A stretch of DNA of 36,504 nucleotides from a virus: IMG/VR virus record IMGVR_UViG_3300031951_000579, positions 1 to 36,504 of that record; one strand, 5' to 3'. Of this stretch, positions 13,052 to 21,400 are shown piece after piece. The stretch's first letter is position 1, and each line of letters begins with the position of its first letter. A program made the position numbers and the translations under genes. A model generated the notes under the pieces. It saw only the letters and a program-made list of their open reading frames with translations. It had not been told where the DNA came from and did no database searches.

Positions 13052-13314
13052 TGGCTACTAAGAAGTCAGTCAGCCTGGCAGTGGGGCGCGGCGAGAAGCT
13101 GCCCGTGTCCAAGGGAGCTGGCCTGACAGCCAAAGGCCGAGCCAAGTACAACGCAGCCACCGGCAGCAACCTCAAAGCGCCCGCACCCAACCCGAAGACT
13201 GAAGCTGACAAAGGCCGCAAAGCATCCTTCTGCGCCCGCATGTCAGGCGTTGTCAGGAATGCCAAAGGCGACGCAGAGCGCGCTAAGGCGTCACTTAAAC
13301 GATGGAAATGCTGA
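13051..13314 (+). CDS. DUF6321-like small basic phage protein
   Basis: 87 residues from a GTG that shares one base with the previous stop. The motifs SLAVGRGEKLPVSKGAGLTA, ATGSNLKAPAPNPKT, SFCARMSGV and the end SLKRWKC are those of a widespread small, Lys/Arg-rich protein encoded next to terminase and portal genes (DUF6321, as I recall the name). Three cysteines are few, and no zinc motif is clear. The function is unknown; basic charge suggests contact with DNA or packaging parts. Confidence 0.8.
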   Translation: MATKKSVSLAVGRGEKLPVSKGAGLTAKGRAKYNAATGSNLKAPAPNPKTEADKGRKASFCARMSGVVRNAKGDAERAKASLKRWKC

Positions 13315-13315
13315 C

Positions 13316-13468
13316 ATGGCGACTAAACCCGGTCTTTACAGTAATATTCACGCTAAACGCGAGCGCATCAAAGCCGGGTCTGGCGAAAAAATGCGAAAGC
13401 CGGGCGCACCCGGTGCACCGACCGCAAAAGCCTTCCGCGAGTCGGCTAAAACAGCTAAAAAGAGGTAG
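13316..13468 (+). CDS. 50-residue basic phage protein
   Basis: From the ATG at 13316 (MATKPGLYSNIHAKRERIKA), one base after the previous stop; an upstream ATG at 13250 lies inside that gene. It continues GSGEKMRKPGAPGAPTAKAF and ends KTAKKR. This short, very basic protein is found in the same place in many phages. Unknown function. Confidence 0.75.
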   Translation: MATKPGLYSNIHAKRERIKAGSGEKMRKPGAPGAPTAKAFRESAKTAKKR

Positions 13469-13470
13469 GT

Positions 13471-13617
13471 ATGCCCCTCGTCAAGTCACCCAGCAAAGCC
13501 GCCTTCCGTAAAAACATTTCTACTGAAGTACGCTCAGGGAAGCCCGTGAAACAGGCAGTCGCCATCGCATACGCTACCAAGCGCGCAGCGGCTAAACCAC
13601 CAATGAAAAAGAAGTAA
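13471..13617 (+). CDS. 48-residue basic phage protein
   Basis: Begins MPLVKSPSKAAFRKNISTEV and continues SGKPVKQAVAIAYATKRAA, ending PPMKKK. The AGGTAGGT just upstream may serve as ribosome binding site. Its TAA overlaps the portal ATG (TAATG). Small proteins with the SGKPVKQAVAIAYATKR helix are common in phage head clusters. Function unknown. Its overlaps on both sides support a real gene. Confidence 0.75.
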   Translation: MPLVKSPSKAAFRKNISTEVRSGKPVKQAVAIAYATKRAAAKPPMKKK

Positions 13618-15752
13618 TGGCTTACGATCAAACAGGCATGGCTGGGGCAGCCTACGTCGCGGATGTAGGCGGCGATGAGGGCGAGCACGCTAAAAAGAGC
13701 GACTCGCATCGGCTGTCAGAAATGCGCCAGCGGTTTAGAACCGCTGTAAGCGCATACAGTGATACGCGCGAAGATCAGTTAGACGACCTGCGGTTTATGG
13801 CAGGCTCGCCGGACAATCACTACCAGTGGCCGGCAGATGTGTTGTCAGTGCGCGGGTCGGTGCAAGGGCAGACAATCAACGCGCGACCATGCCTGACGAT
13901 CAACAAGCTGCCGCAACACGTGCGCCAGGTGACCAACGAGCAGCGGCAAAACAGGCCGTCGCCTAACGTCATCCCAGCCGACGACAAGGCGGACGTTGAG
14001 GTCGCTGAGATTTTTGACGGCATGATCCGTCACATTGAGTACATCTCGAATGCTGACGTGGCTTACGACACCGCGTGCGACAACCAGGTGACGTTTGGCG
14101 AGGGCTACATTCGGATTCTTACCGAATATTGCGACGAGACGAGCTTTGATCAGGACATCAAGATCGGGCGCGTGCGGAACAGTTTTTCGGTCTACATGGA
14201 CCCGACGATCCAAGACCCGTGCGGTGCGGATGCAGAGTGGTGTTTTATCACCGAAGACATCCTGAAGACCGAATATGAGCGTTTGTACCCCAACGCTATG
14301 CCAGTCAGCTCGATTATGACGCAAGGCGTGGGCGACCAGTCGCTGTCGCAGTGGCTGGGCGAGATGACGGTGAGGATTGCAGAATATTTCTACTGCGATT
14401 ACACGCCTGCTACGCTGAATCTGTACCCAGACGGCACCACGACGTTCCAAGGCACCCCGCAAGACAAGATGATGCGCGAAATGGGGCTAAGACCTAGCCG
14501 TCAGCGCAAGGTGCAGCGTAAGAAGATCAAGTGGTGCAAGACTAACGGCTACGAGATCATCGAAGAACGCGACTGGGCGGGGTCATACATCCCTGTTATT
14601 CGCGTTATCGGCAACGAATGGAACATTGAAGGCCAGCTTGAGATTTCAGGTTTGGTCAGAAACGCCAAAGATGCCCAGCGGATGTACAACTACTGGGTGA
14701 GCCAAGAGGCGGAAATGCTGGCGCTAGCGCCAAAAGCACCGTTTATCGGCTACGGCGGTCAGTTTGAGGGCTACGAAGAGAAGTGGAAGACCGCGAACAC
14801 GACGAATTACCCGTATTTGGAGGTCAATCCAGACGTAACCGACGGTGCTGGCAACGTTTTGCCGCTTCCGCAGCGCGCACAGCCTCCAATGGCCCAAACA
14901 GGCCTGATTCAGGCCAAAATGGGCGCGTCAGAAGACATTAAAGCGGCTACAGGGCAGTACAACGCAAGCCTTGGGATGACCTCAAATGAGCGCTCTGGGC
15001 GGGCTATTTTGGCTCGCCAGCGTGAGGGCGACGTCGGTACGTACCATTACGTCGATAACTACGCCCGTGCGATTCGGTACGTAGGCCGTCAACTGGTCGA
15101 TCTGATCCCCAAAATCTACGATACGCCTCGGATTGCGCGGATTATTCAGGTTGATGGCAACTCTGACATGGTACGGCTTGACCCCAACCAGCCAGAACCC
15201 GTGCGGAAGATGGTCAACGAAGCTGGTGTCGTGGTGCAGAAGATTTACAACCCTGGCGTTGGTAAGTACGACGTCAAGGTCACGGTTGGCCCGAGCTATT
15301 TGACCAAGCGTCAGGAGTCGATGGACGCGATGAGCCAGATTCTGCAAGGCAACCCGAACCTGTGGGCTGCGGCAGGCGATCTGTTTGTCAAGAACATGGA
15401 TTGGCCGGGGGCGCAGGAGCTGGCTGAGCGGCTGAAGAAGATGATTGACCCCAAACTGCTGCAGGATGAAGACGATCCTGCGCTGCAAGCGGCCAATCAG
15501 CAGATTCAGGCGATGCAAGCGCAGATGGAGCAGATGTATAACATGCTGCAGAACGTCGGCAAGTCGATGGAAGCCCAAAAACTGCGCATCGACGAGTACA
15601 ATGCTGAAACTAAACGAATCCAGGCAGTTTCCAGCGGTATGACGCCTGATCAGGTGCAAGACGTGGTCATGCAGACGCTAAAAGACGTGATGACAGCCGG
15701 TGATATGGTGGTCGCTCAACAGCAGATGGCGATGCAAGGAGTACCGCAGTGA
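13617..15752 (+). CDS. portal protein, P22 type
   Basis: 711 residues, close to the 725 of P22 gp1. The N-terminal pattern SDTREDQLDDLRFMAGSPDN, then NKLPQHVRQVTNEQRQNRPS, and QVTFGEGYIRI, is the conserved part of P22-like portals. Residues 620-680 are Gln/Met-rich and predicted coiled coil (QQIQAMQAQMEQMYNMLQNV), as in the portal barrel. It forms the dodecameric ring at one vertex through which TerL packs DNA. Start overlaps the previous stop; the end overlaps the next gene start. Confidence 0.92.
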   Translation: MAYDQTGMAGAAYVADVGGDEGEHAKKSDSHRLSEMRQRFRTAVSAYSDTREDQLDDLRFMAGSPDNHYQWPADVLSVRGSVQGQTINARPCLTINKLPQHVRQVTNEQRQNRPSPNVIPADDKADVEVAEIFDGMIRHIEYISNADVAYDTACDNQVTFGEGYIRILTEYCDETSFDQDIKIGRVRNSFSVYMDPTIQDPCGADAEWCFITEDILKTEYERLYPNAMPVSSIMTQGVGDQSLSQWLGEMTVRIAEYFYCDYTPATLNLYPDGTTTFQGTPQDKMMREMGLRPSRQRKVQRKKIKWCKTNGYEIIEERDWAGSYIPVIRVIGNEWNIEGQLEISGLVRNAKDAQRMYNYWVSQEAEMLALAPKAPFIGYGGQFEGYEEKWKTANTTNYPYLEVNPDVTDGAGNVLPLPQRAQPPMAQTGLIQAKMGASEDIKAATGQYNASLGMTSNERSGRAILARQREGDVGTYHYVDNYARAIRYVGRQLVDLIPKIYDTPRIARIIQVDGNSDMVRLDPNQPEPVRKMVNEAGVVVQKIYNPGVGKYDVKVTVGPSYLTKRQESMDAMSQILQGNPNLWAAAGDLFVKNMDWPGAQELAERLKKMIDPKLLQDEDDPALQAANQQIQAMQAQMEQMYNMLQNVGKSMEAQKLRIDEYNAETKRIQAVSSGMTPDQVQDVVMQTLKDVMTAGDMVVAQQQMAMQGVPQ

Positions 15753-16111
15753 GCTGCGCAGACTTTATCGGTACGCTTTTTCTAGCCCGCGATGTCACGC
15801 ACAGCGTGCATCTCAACACCAAGTCTTACGCCAAACACGTCGCTTTGAACGAGTTCTACGACAATATCGTTGAGCTTGCAGACAAGTTTGCAGAGGCCTA
15901 CCAAGGCCGTCATGGCCTGATTGGCCCTATCACGCTGATGGGCGCTAAGAAGAACAGCGACGTCATTGAGTTTCTCAAAGATTCACTTGCTGACGTTGAA
16001 GAGATGCGGTACAAGGTCTGCGATAAAGCCGACACACCGCTTCAAAACATCATTGATGAGATCGTGGGGCAGTATCTCTCGACTCTGTACAAGCTCCGCT
16101 TCCTCGCATAA
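15749..16111 (+). CDS. DUF5856-like helical protein
   Basis: 120 residues from a GTG inside the portal stop (GTGA), with AAGGAG eight bases upstream, a strong site that decides the start. ARDVTHSVHLNTKSYAKHVA, LNEFYDNIVELADKFAEAYQ and GRHGLIGPI match DUF5856, a helical phage family that resembles Dps/ferritin-like bundles (His and Glu residues on helices). The function is not known. It sits just after the portal, where a scaffold gene would be expected, but it is too short for a typical scaffold. Confidence 0.7.
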   Translation: MSCADFIGTLFLARDVTHSVHLNTKSYAKHVALNEFYDNIVELADKFAEAYQGRHGLIGPITLMGAKKNSDVIEFLKDSLADVEEMRYKVCDKADTPLQNIIDEIVGQYLSTLYKLRFLA

Positions 16112-16120
16112 GGACGCACA

Positions 16121-16423
16121 ATGGAACTGTTAAATCCTCTAGCTGACGGCGATTTTCCCGCCCGAACCGCGTCCTACACGGGCACGGCGGGCAGCACGAC
16201 GGCCTGGCCGGCAGGCCCGCAAGGCGTAGTGATCTGGTCAACGACCGCTGCCTACGTGACCGTGGGTGAAGGCGTGACTGCAACGACCAGCTCCACGCCA
16301 ATTCCGGCCAACACGCCAATCCCGTTCATCGTGCCGCAAGGCACCGGCGCACCGTGGCGAGTCAGCGCGATCCAGATTGCTTCCGCTGGTACGGTCTACG
16401 CTAAACCGATCAACATCCGATGA
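16121..16423 (+). CDS. small beta-rich virion protein
   Basis: 100 residues, AAGGA before the ATG. Composition is Thr, Ala, Pro and Gly rich (ASYTGTAGSTTAWPAGPQGV, GEGVTATTSSTPIPANTPIP), with no charged helices. The sequence fits a small beta-sandwich decoration, head-fibre or adaptor protein. No family assigned. Its stop overlaps the next start. Confidence 0.6.
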   Translation: MELLNPLADGDFPARTASYTGTAGSTTAWPAGPQGVVIWSTTAAYVTVGEGVTATTSSTPIPANTPIPFIVPQGTGAPWRVSAIQIASAGTVYAKPINIR

Positions 16424-16647
16424 GCTTTGGCATACCCGTCCGCAACGGACTTGGCTTAGGGCTAGGCACTGTCGCTACGCTGGCGACAGACTTTGCTGGA
16501 CCTAATCCTGGCCCGCCGTGGATTGTGTTGACCAGCGATGCAACGCCTTACACTGTCGATGAAGAAGTGCTAAACAGTGCAGGCACCAGTTTCTATGTTG
16601 TCGAGACAGTGCTGACAAGTAACGGCACGTCTTACAACCCGATTTAA
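16420..16647 (+). CDS. small Gly/Thr-rich hypothetical protein
   Basis: 75 residues, ATGA overlap with the previous gene. It begins MSFGIPVRNGLGLGLGTVAT and has two similar halves near the C-terminus (VLTSDATPYTVDEEVLNSAG and TSFYVVETVLTSNGTSY). Probably a virion component; no family recognised. The stop overlaps the ribosome binding site AAGGAG of the tail fibre gene. Confidence 0.55.
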   Translation: MSFGIPVRNGLGLGLGTVATLATDFAGPNPGPPWIVLTSDATPYTVDEEVLNSAGTSFYVVETVLTSNGTSYNPI

Positions 16648-16658
16648 GGAGCCTACCC

Positions 16659-18197
16659 ATGCCCCCAGCATATGAGGTGTTGTTGCTGAATACAGCAATC
16701 CCACAAATCCAAGCCGCACAGTCAGGCGATACCTACGTTGTGCCGCGCGACATTGCGATCAACGCAACGGCGATCATCAGCGCGAACAGTGCGACTGATG
16801 CACTGCGAATCACGCAGACAGGCGCAGGCAATGCAATTCTGGTTGAGGACTCGTCAAACCCTGACAGCACACCGTTTGTGGTAAACGCATCTGGAAATGT
16901 TGGGGTTGGAACGGCTTCTCCGCTAACCAAACTCAATGTTGAAGGTGGAGAGCTTCTCCTTCGCGGTGGTCAACTGACAATCGGCCCGACTGCCGGTGGC
17001 AATGGTGCTGGTGCGATTCGTTCAACATTGAATGGCGTACTCGGCTCTTTGATCTTCCAAACAGAAGATTCAAATGCCGCTTTAGTTGACCGCATGACCC
17101 TCGACTCCTCCGGCAACCTCGGTCTAGGGGTGACGCCGAGTACGTGGGCAAGTAATTTTGTAGCCATGCAGATTGGCCCCGGCGCTACGGTCAATTCTGC
17201 CAGCGATGGTCGCGCGGCAATCACTTCCAACATCTTTATTGCATCTGGCCCGACTGCAAAATACATAGCAAATGGCTTTGGCGCTGCGTATACCCAGCTA
17301 AACGGAGCGCACTTGTGGTTCACTGCGCCCAATAACACCTCCGGCCCAAATATTGATGCGTCCGGTGGTTCAACGACCATGACGCTAGATGCGTCGGGGA
17401 ATCTGGCTATTGGCCGGACATCGGCGACTTACCGACTTGATGTTGAGGGAACTGGTGTAGCCTTCCGACTCAAGACTACTGCCGCGACTACAGGATTCAT
17501 TGTTGACCAAAACAACTCCGACTCTCTTGTATCGCTAATTAACTACGAAAATGCAGCAATTCGTTTCGGCACAAACGCCACCGAACGCGCCCGGATAACG
17601 TCGGGTGGGTATTTCAAGGCGAGTAGCACTGGGGGTTATGAAAGTGGCACTGGCAATTTTCATGAATTTCGCGCATCTGCAAACGACACTCAAACGACTA
17701 CTTTTTCCCATACAGCAGCATCTCCATACGGTATAGTAGTTAGATATACCGGAGCAGCGCCTAACAATACAGATAATTGGTTCTGGTATTGCGATGATAA
17801 TAGTTCCACTCAAAGGGCTTCGCTTAAATCAAATGGCGGTTTGTATAACTATCAAGCGAATGATTCCAACTTGTCTGACCGCCGCGAGAAAACCAATTTT
17901 GCTCCGGCTGGACCGTACCTGTCGAAGATTTGTGCGATTCCTGTGCAGACCTTTAACTATATCGATCAAAACATGGAGGAAGACCCCGGCACAACGCTGG
18001 GTGTAGTGGCACAGGATGTTCAAGCCATAGCGCCTGAGTTGGTGATGGAAAGCAATTGGGGAACTGAAGAAAACCCCAAAATGCGCCTATCAATCTATCA
18101 GACCGACCTGCAATACGCGCTGATGAAGTGCATTCAAGAACAGCAGGCAATGATTGACGAACTCAAGGCCGAAGTGGCCGCACTAAAAGGAGCGTAA
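16659..18197 (+). CDS. tail fibre/spike with C-terminal S74 autoprocessing chaperone
   Basis: 512 residues. Residues 1-390 are a beta-rich, repetitive fibre body with repeated DASGNLAIG / DSSGNLGLG / NASGNVGVG motifs. The C-terminal 107 residues are a peptidase S74 intramolecular chaperone: LSDRREKTN carries the Ser406-Lys411 dyad, followed by the conserved VQTFNYID, GVVAQDVQAIAPELV and a final coiled coil (QAMIDELKAEVAALKGA). By family analogy the chaperone trimerises the fibre and cuts itself off before Ser406. It binds the host surface. AAGGAG (16646-16651) is the ribosome binding site. Base use resembles the neighbours. Confidence 0.9.
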   Translation: MPPAYEVLLLNTAIPQIQAAQSGDTYVVPRDIAINATAIISANSATDALRITQTGAGNAILVEDSSNPDSTPFVVNASGNVGVGTASPLTKLNVEGGELLLRGGQLTIGPTAGGNGAGAIRSTLNGVLGSLIFQTEDSNAALVDRMTLDSSGNLGLGVTPSTWASNFVAMQIGPGATVNSASDGRAAITSNIFIASGPTAKYIANGFGAAYTQLNGAHLWFTAPNNTSGPNIDASGGSTTMTLDASGNLAIGRTSATYRLDVEGTGVAFRLKTTAATTGFIVDQNNSDSLVSLINYENAAIRFGTNATERARITSGGYFKASSTGGYESGTGNFHEFRASANDTQTTTFSHTAASPYGIVVRYTGAAPNNTDNWFWYCDDNSSTQRASLKSNGGLYNYQANDSNLSDRREKTNFAPAGPYLSKICAIPVQTFNYIDQNMEEDPGTTLGVVAQDVQAIAPELVMESNWGTEENPKMRLSIYQTDLQYALMKCIQEQQAMIDELKAEVAALKGA

Positions 18198-18199
18198 AC

Positions 18200-18523
18200 A
18201 TGAACTGGAACATCTCAGCAATGGACGTTCGTGTCCAAGAAGGCGAGTACCAAGACGTTGTGATCGTTGTTCACTGGCAGTGCAGTGACACCCAGACCAT
18301 CGACGGCAAGGAATACTCAGGCCGGGTGTACTCGACCTGTTCGCTGCCAGCGCCGGAGGGTTCTTTCACGCCTTATGACCAGCTAACGCAGCAGCAGGTG
18401 CTTGGCTGGATCTGGGCTAACGGAGTGGATCAAGCGGCAACGGAAGCGGCTGTAGAGGCGCAGATTCAGGCTCAGGCGCACCCCGTAGTAATTTCACCGC
18501 CCCTCCCATGGAACCAAGCATGA
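18200..18523 (+). CDS. DUF7936-like protein, tail-fibre associated
   Basis: 107 residues, GGAG upstream inside the fibre gene end. The pattern MNWNISAMDVRVQEGEYQDV, EYSGRVYSTCSLPAPEGSF and LTQQQVLGWIWANGVD, ending near PPLPW, is that of a common small protein next to phage tail fibres (DUF7936 as I recall). It could be a fibre assembly chaperone or adhesin tip factor. Its stop overlaps the next gene start. Confidence 0.65.
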   Translation: MNWNISAMDVRVQEGEYQDVVIVVHWQCSDTQTIDGKEYSGRVYSTCSLPAPEGSFTPYDQLTQQQVLGWIWANGVDQAATEAAVEAQIQAQAHPVVISPPLPWNQA

Positions 18524-18678
18524 ACGAAGTTACCCTGACGCTGGCGGTAGAAGAAGTCAACGCGATCCTGCAAACCTTGGGGCAACTGCCCACTTCTAGC
18601 GGCGCATGGCCGTTGGTCGTGAAGATCAAGTCCCAAGCAGAAGCGCAGTTGAAGTCTGAAGACGCTGCGGTACAGTAA
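18520..18678 (+). CDS. 52-residue hypothetical phage protein
   Basis: Begins MNEVTLTLAVEEVNAILQTL, continues GQLPTSSGAWPLVVKIKSQA and ends EDAAVQ, with an ATGA overlap to the upstream gene. A short beta strand then helix pattern, as seen in small conserved phage proteins encoded beside tail fibres. Function unknown. Confidence 0.7.
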   Translation: MNEVTLTLAVEEVNAILQTLGQLPTSSGAWPLVVKIKSQAEAQLKSEDAAVQ

Positions 18679-18681
18679 ATT

Positions 18682-19191
18682 GTGCTTGACCCAGTTACCC
18701 TGCTGGCTACGGCTACGGCGGTATTCAACGGCTTAAAGAAAGCTGTTGAGCTTGGCCGAGAGGCAGAAGATGTCTTCGGCCAGTTGGGTAAGTGGGCAAG
18801 TGCAGTCAGCGATCTACAAGAATGGATCAACATAGAGGCTAACAAGAAGCCTCCGTTGTTCAAGAAGTTGGTCTTTACGAAGTCTGCGACGCAAGAAGCG
18901 TTTGATGCTTACGCGGCGCAGGTAAAGATCAAAGAGATGGAGAAGACTCTCTATCACTGGTTTCACTACGGAGAGCTTCAGCATCTGGGTCGCGAAGGGT
19001 ATGTCGAGTTTGTCCAGATGCGGCGACGGATTAAAGAGCAGCGAGAGAAGATGGTGTACGAGCAGATGAGACGCAGGAAAAAGTTCATCAAGAACAGCTC
19101 TGACGCCATCTTCATAGCGGTTGTGATCGGTACAGGCGGGATCATTCTCTTCCACATCATCAAGTTCATGGTGGATCGGTGGCCGGAATGA
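18682..19191 (+). CDS. C-terminally membrane-anchored phage protein
   Basis: 169 residues from a GTG three bases after the previous stop. The first 130 residues are helical and charged, with basic clusters (RRRIKEQREK, MRRRKKFIKN), followed by one membrane segment around residues 140-162 (AIFIAVVIGTGGIILFHIIK). It overlaps the next membrane protein gene. Position just before holin-type genes suggests a lysis or virion-inner-membrane role. A spanin is possible but no lipobox or periplasmic layout is clear. Confidence 0.65.
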   Translation: MLDPVTLLATATAVFNGLKKAVELGREAEDVFGQLGKWASAVSDLQEWINIEANKKPPLFKKLVFTKSATQEAFDAYAAQVKIKEMEKTLYHWFHYGELQHLGREGYVEFVQMRRRIKEQREKMVYEQMRRRKKFIKNSSDAIFIAVVIGTGGIILFHIIKFMVDRWPE

Positions 19192-19592
19192 ACGAGATCA
19201 AAATGCTCAAGGCTCAGGCGCAAGCCGAGCTACAGAGACTAGAGGCGGAATCCTCTGCTAAAGACGTAGCCGGTAAGGCTATCGGCAAGCAGGGGCTGTT
19301 CTATATCACCCTGATTGTAGTGATCGGGGTGGGCGCTTCTATCGTCCTTGAGAACGAGAAGATCGCCGCCGTCATGGGTCTATTGGGTGCAGCTTTAACT
19401 GCCCTGATCTCAATGCTGAACGGTATCGCCGGGGCGAATCCTAAGCAGGAAAAGCCCGAGTTTGAAGTAATTCGGGAGTTGATTTCTAAGCTAGACCGGC
19501 TTGATCGTGCCGAGCAGCCGATGAAGGTTGACGTTACTGAGGGCCGGGTAACGGTCACGAAGGGTGACGATCAGGTAACGGCGACGAAATGA
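19188..19592 (+). CDS. two-segment membrane protein, possible holin
   Basis: 134 residues from the ATG at 19188 (ATGA overlap). The N-terminal 30 residues are helical and charged, membrane segments are near 36-54 (GLFYITLIVVIGVGASIVL) and 60-83, and the soluble tail contains SKLDRLDRAEQPMKVDVTEG. This topology suits a class II holin or antiholin. It lies two genes before the 161-residue holin candidate, so the pair may act as holin and regulator. Confidence 0.6.
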   Translation: MNEIKMLKAQAQAELQRLEAESSAKDVAGKAIGKQGLFYITLIVVIGVGASIVLENEKIAAVMGLLGAALTALISMLNGIAGANPKQEKPEFEVIRELISKLDRLDRAEQPMKVDVTEGRVTVTKGDDQVTATK

Positions 19593-19663
19593 GCTACCTG
19601 CTGACTATCGTCTTTATCCTGATAGCGGCTCTCATGGTTTTTTTAGCGGAGATAAGCCGATAA
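19589..19663 (+). CDS. 24-residue membrane peptide
   Basis: MSYLLTIVFILIAALMVFLA then EISR. One hydrophobic helix, overlapping its neighbours on both sides (ATGA with the previous stop, TAATG with the next start). Too short for most gene finders, but both overlaps are in the style of this operon. Possible accessory lysis peptide. Confidence 0.5.
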   Translation: MSYLLTIVFILIAALMVFLAEISR

Positions 19664-20148
19664 TGCTGCCAATCGTTGCCGGGATCGTGTCTACGCTGAT
19701 CCAAAACAACCTGCCAAAAGTAGCTCAGGCGGTAGTAGACAAAGGGCTGGATTACGTCCAAGAGAAAACCGGCATGGAATTAAAGCCGGACATGACTCAG
19801 GATGACATCAAGGCTCTCCGTGATCGTGCGATGCAGCACGAAGAGTTCATGGTCGAGCAGGCAAACAAGAACACGGCTGACGCAAGAGCGATGCAGGTTG
19901 CCGCGCTGATTAACGGCAACGGAATAAGCCGGTCATTTGTCTATGTGCTGGCTACTTTCTGGTCGTTGGTGGCGGCTAGTTATATTTTTTTGATCACGAT
20001 GGTGAACATCCCCGAGGCTAACGTCAGGTTCGCCGATACTGTATTGGGGTTCATCCTTGCGACGGTAGTGGCGACCATCCTGAACTTCTTCTTTGGGTCA
20101 TCCGCAGGGTCTAAGGCTAAGCAAGAGACGATTGAGAGTAAAAAATGA
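19663..20148 (+). CDS. holin (3TM/gene-transfer-release type)
   Basis: 161 residues. A soluble amphipathic N-terminal part (QNNLPKVAQAVVDKGLDYVQ) is followed by two clear membrane segments at 91-114 and 124-146 and a charged tail (SKAKQETIESKK). This layout and its place directly before the muramidase match the Holin_3TM family (PF11351). It would open the inner membrane for the endolysin, which has no signal peptide of its own. Overlaps the endolysin start (ATGA). Confidence 0.75.
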   Translation: MLPIVAGIVSTLIQNNLPKVAQAVVDKGLDYVQEKTGMELKPDMTQDDIKALRDRAMQHEEFMVEQANKNTADARAMQVAALINGNGISRSFVYVLATFWSLVAASYIFLITMVNIPEANVRFADTVLGFILATVVATILNFFFGSSAGSKAKQETIESKK

Positions 20149-20684
20149 AGTCCACTTGGCATCTAGCGTTTGAGCATCTACTTCAGTCGGAAGGGGGTTT
20201 TACAGATGACCCCCGCGATCCGGGTAACAAGTTACCTGACGGCAGGCCGGGATCTACGAATCTAGGTGTTACTCAAGCGGTCTGGGAGCAGCACATCGGT
20301 CGGCAGGTAACGCACGACGAGATGAAAGCCCTGACCACAGACGATGTGAACCCGCTATACAAGAAACAGTATTGGGACTCTATTCGGGGGGATGATCTTC
20401 CCGCCGGGATCGACTATCTGGTGTTTGATATGGCCGTTAATTCCGGGCCGGGCCGGGCGGCGATGACTCTACAAAAGTGTGTCGGGGCGAAGCCGGACGG
20501 TGCAATCGGGCCAGCTACCCTAGCAGCAGTATCGAATGCCAACCTAGACAAACTCATTGATGACTACACTCAAGCTCGGCTAGAGTTCATGCGTAGCCTA
20601 CCAACGTGGCAAACGTTCGGAAGAGGCTGGGAGCGCCGAGTCAAAGAGGTGGCAGAATTGTCGGATTCGCTAGTGCAGGTATAG
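20145..20684 (+). CDS. endolysin, GH108 muramidase
   Basis: 179 residues. SEGGFTDDPRDPGN with Glu16 is the GH108 catalytic motif, followed by STNLGVTQAVWE and LVFDMAVNSGPGRA, and a C-terminal PG_binding_3-like part (KPDGAIGPATLAAVSN). It cleaves peptidoglycan glycan strands. There is no signal peptide, so export depends on the preceding holin. The start overlaps the holin stop, and the homing endonuclease gene begins two bases after its end. Confidence 0.9.
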   Translation: MKSTWHLAFEHLLQSEGGFTDDPRDPGNKLPDGRPGSTNLGVTQAVWEQHIGRQVTHDEMKALTTDDVNPLYKKQYWDSIRGDDLPAGIDYLVFDMAVNSGPGRAAMTLQKCVGAKPDGAIGPATLAAVSNANLDKLIDDYTQARLEFMRSLPTWQTFGRGWERRVKEVAELSDSLVQV

Positions 20685-20686
20685 GG

Positions 20687-21400
20687 ATGAACTCATTTGT
20701 GTATTGTTGGACTGACCATAGCCAGCAAAAGCTGTACGTCGGTATGCACAAAGGTCATGTAAATGATGGCTACATATGTTCGTCTAAATACATGCTCAAC
20801 GAGTACAAATCTAGGCCACAAGACTTTACCCGCCAGATTCTTGCTATAGGTTCTTACGAAACCTGCCGTATCTTTGAGATCAAAGTCATCAAGGCGATGT
20901 TTGATCAAAAGGTGAATTGCTACAACTTGAACTATGGAGGGGTGGTTCTGCACACCCCGGAAATACGAGCAAAGATTAGCAAGACACACAAAGGCAAGAC
21001 GATCTCAGAGGATCATAAAGCCGCAATCAGACTATGGAACGAGACTCAGCGTCAACTTGCCACGGCAGAAACGCGAGAGAAGATTAGTCAAGCGCGGCGT
21101 GGTGTTCCTCGCGGGGCGTTGTCAGAAGAGTGGAAGGCCAAGATTGGCACATCTCTTGTTGGCAAAAAACGTTCGAAGGAGTTTAAAGAGGCAGTATCAG
21201 CGAGACAGCTTGGAATCAAGCGAGGCGCGTACCCAGAGTCAGGTAAAGAGAAGCAGCGTATTGCACATACAGGAAAAAAACACTCCCCAGAAACGATAGA
21301 GAAGCTACGCGCAATCAAAGCAAACATATCTGAAGAAACAAAGGCTAAACTAAGCGCAGCCAAGAAAGCATACTGGGATCGCAAAAAAGGGGTGGCGTAA
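20687..21400 (+). CDS. GIY-YIG homing endonuclease with NUMOD3 repeats
   Basis: 237 residues from the ATG at 20687; an earlier in-frame ATG (20606) lies in the endolysin gene. The N-terminus has FVYCWTDHSQQKLYVGMHKG, a variant GIY-YIG core (YCW for GIY, YVG for YIG). Next come several Lys-rich NUMOD3 motifs (EIRAKISKTHKGKTISEDHK; GVPRGALSEEWKAKIG; GKKHSPETIEKLRAIKAN) that bind DNA along the target. Such free-standing nucleases move by cutting empty alleles. It lies between lysis and tail genes, and its stop overlaps the next ATG (TAATG). It is more A/T-rich than the endolysin gene. Confidence 0.88.
   Translation: MNSFVYCWTDHSQQKLYVGMHKGHVNDGYICSSKYMLNEYKSRPQDFTRQILAIGSYETCRIFEIKVIKAMFDQKVNCYNLNYGGVVLHTPEIRAKISKTHKGKTISEDHKAAIRLWNETQRQLATAETREKISQARRGVPRGALSEEWKAKIGTSLVGKKRSKEFKEAVSARQLGIKRGAYPESGKEKQRIAHTGKKHSPETIEKLRAIKANISEETKAKLSAAKKAYWDRKKGVA

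Noticed and set aside
13845-14462. 205-codon minus-strand frame, and a similar 225-codon one at 14982-15659
   Set aside because: Both are antisense to the portal gene; rich in Arg, Val, His and Leu as expected for a shadow.
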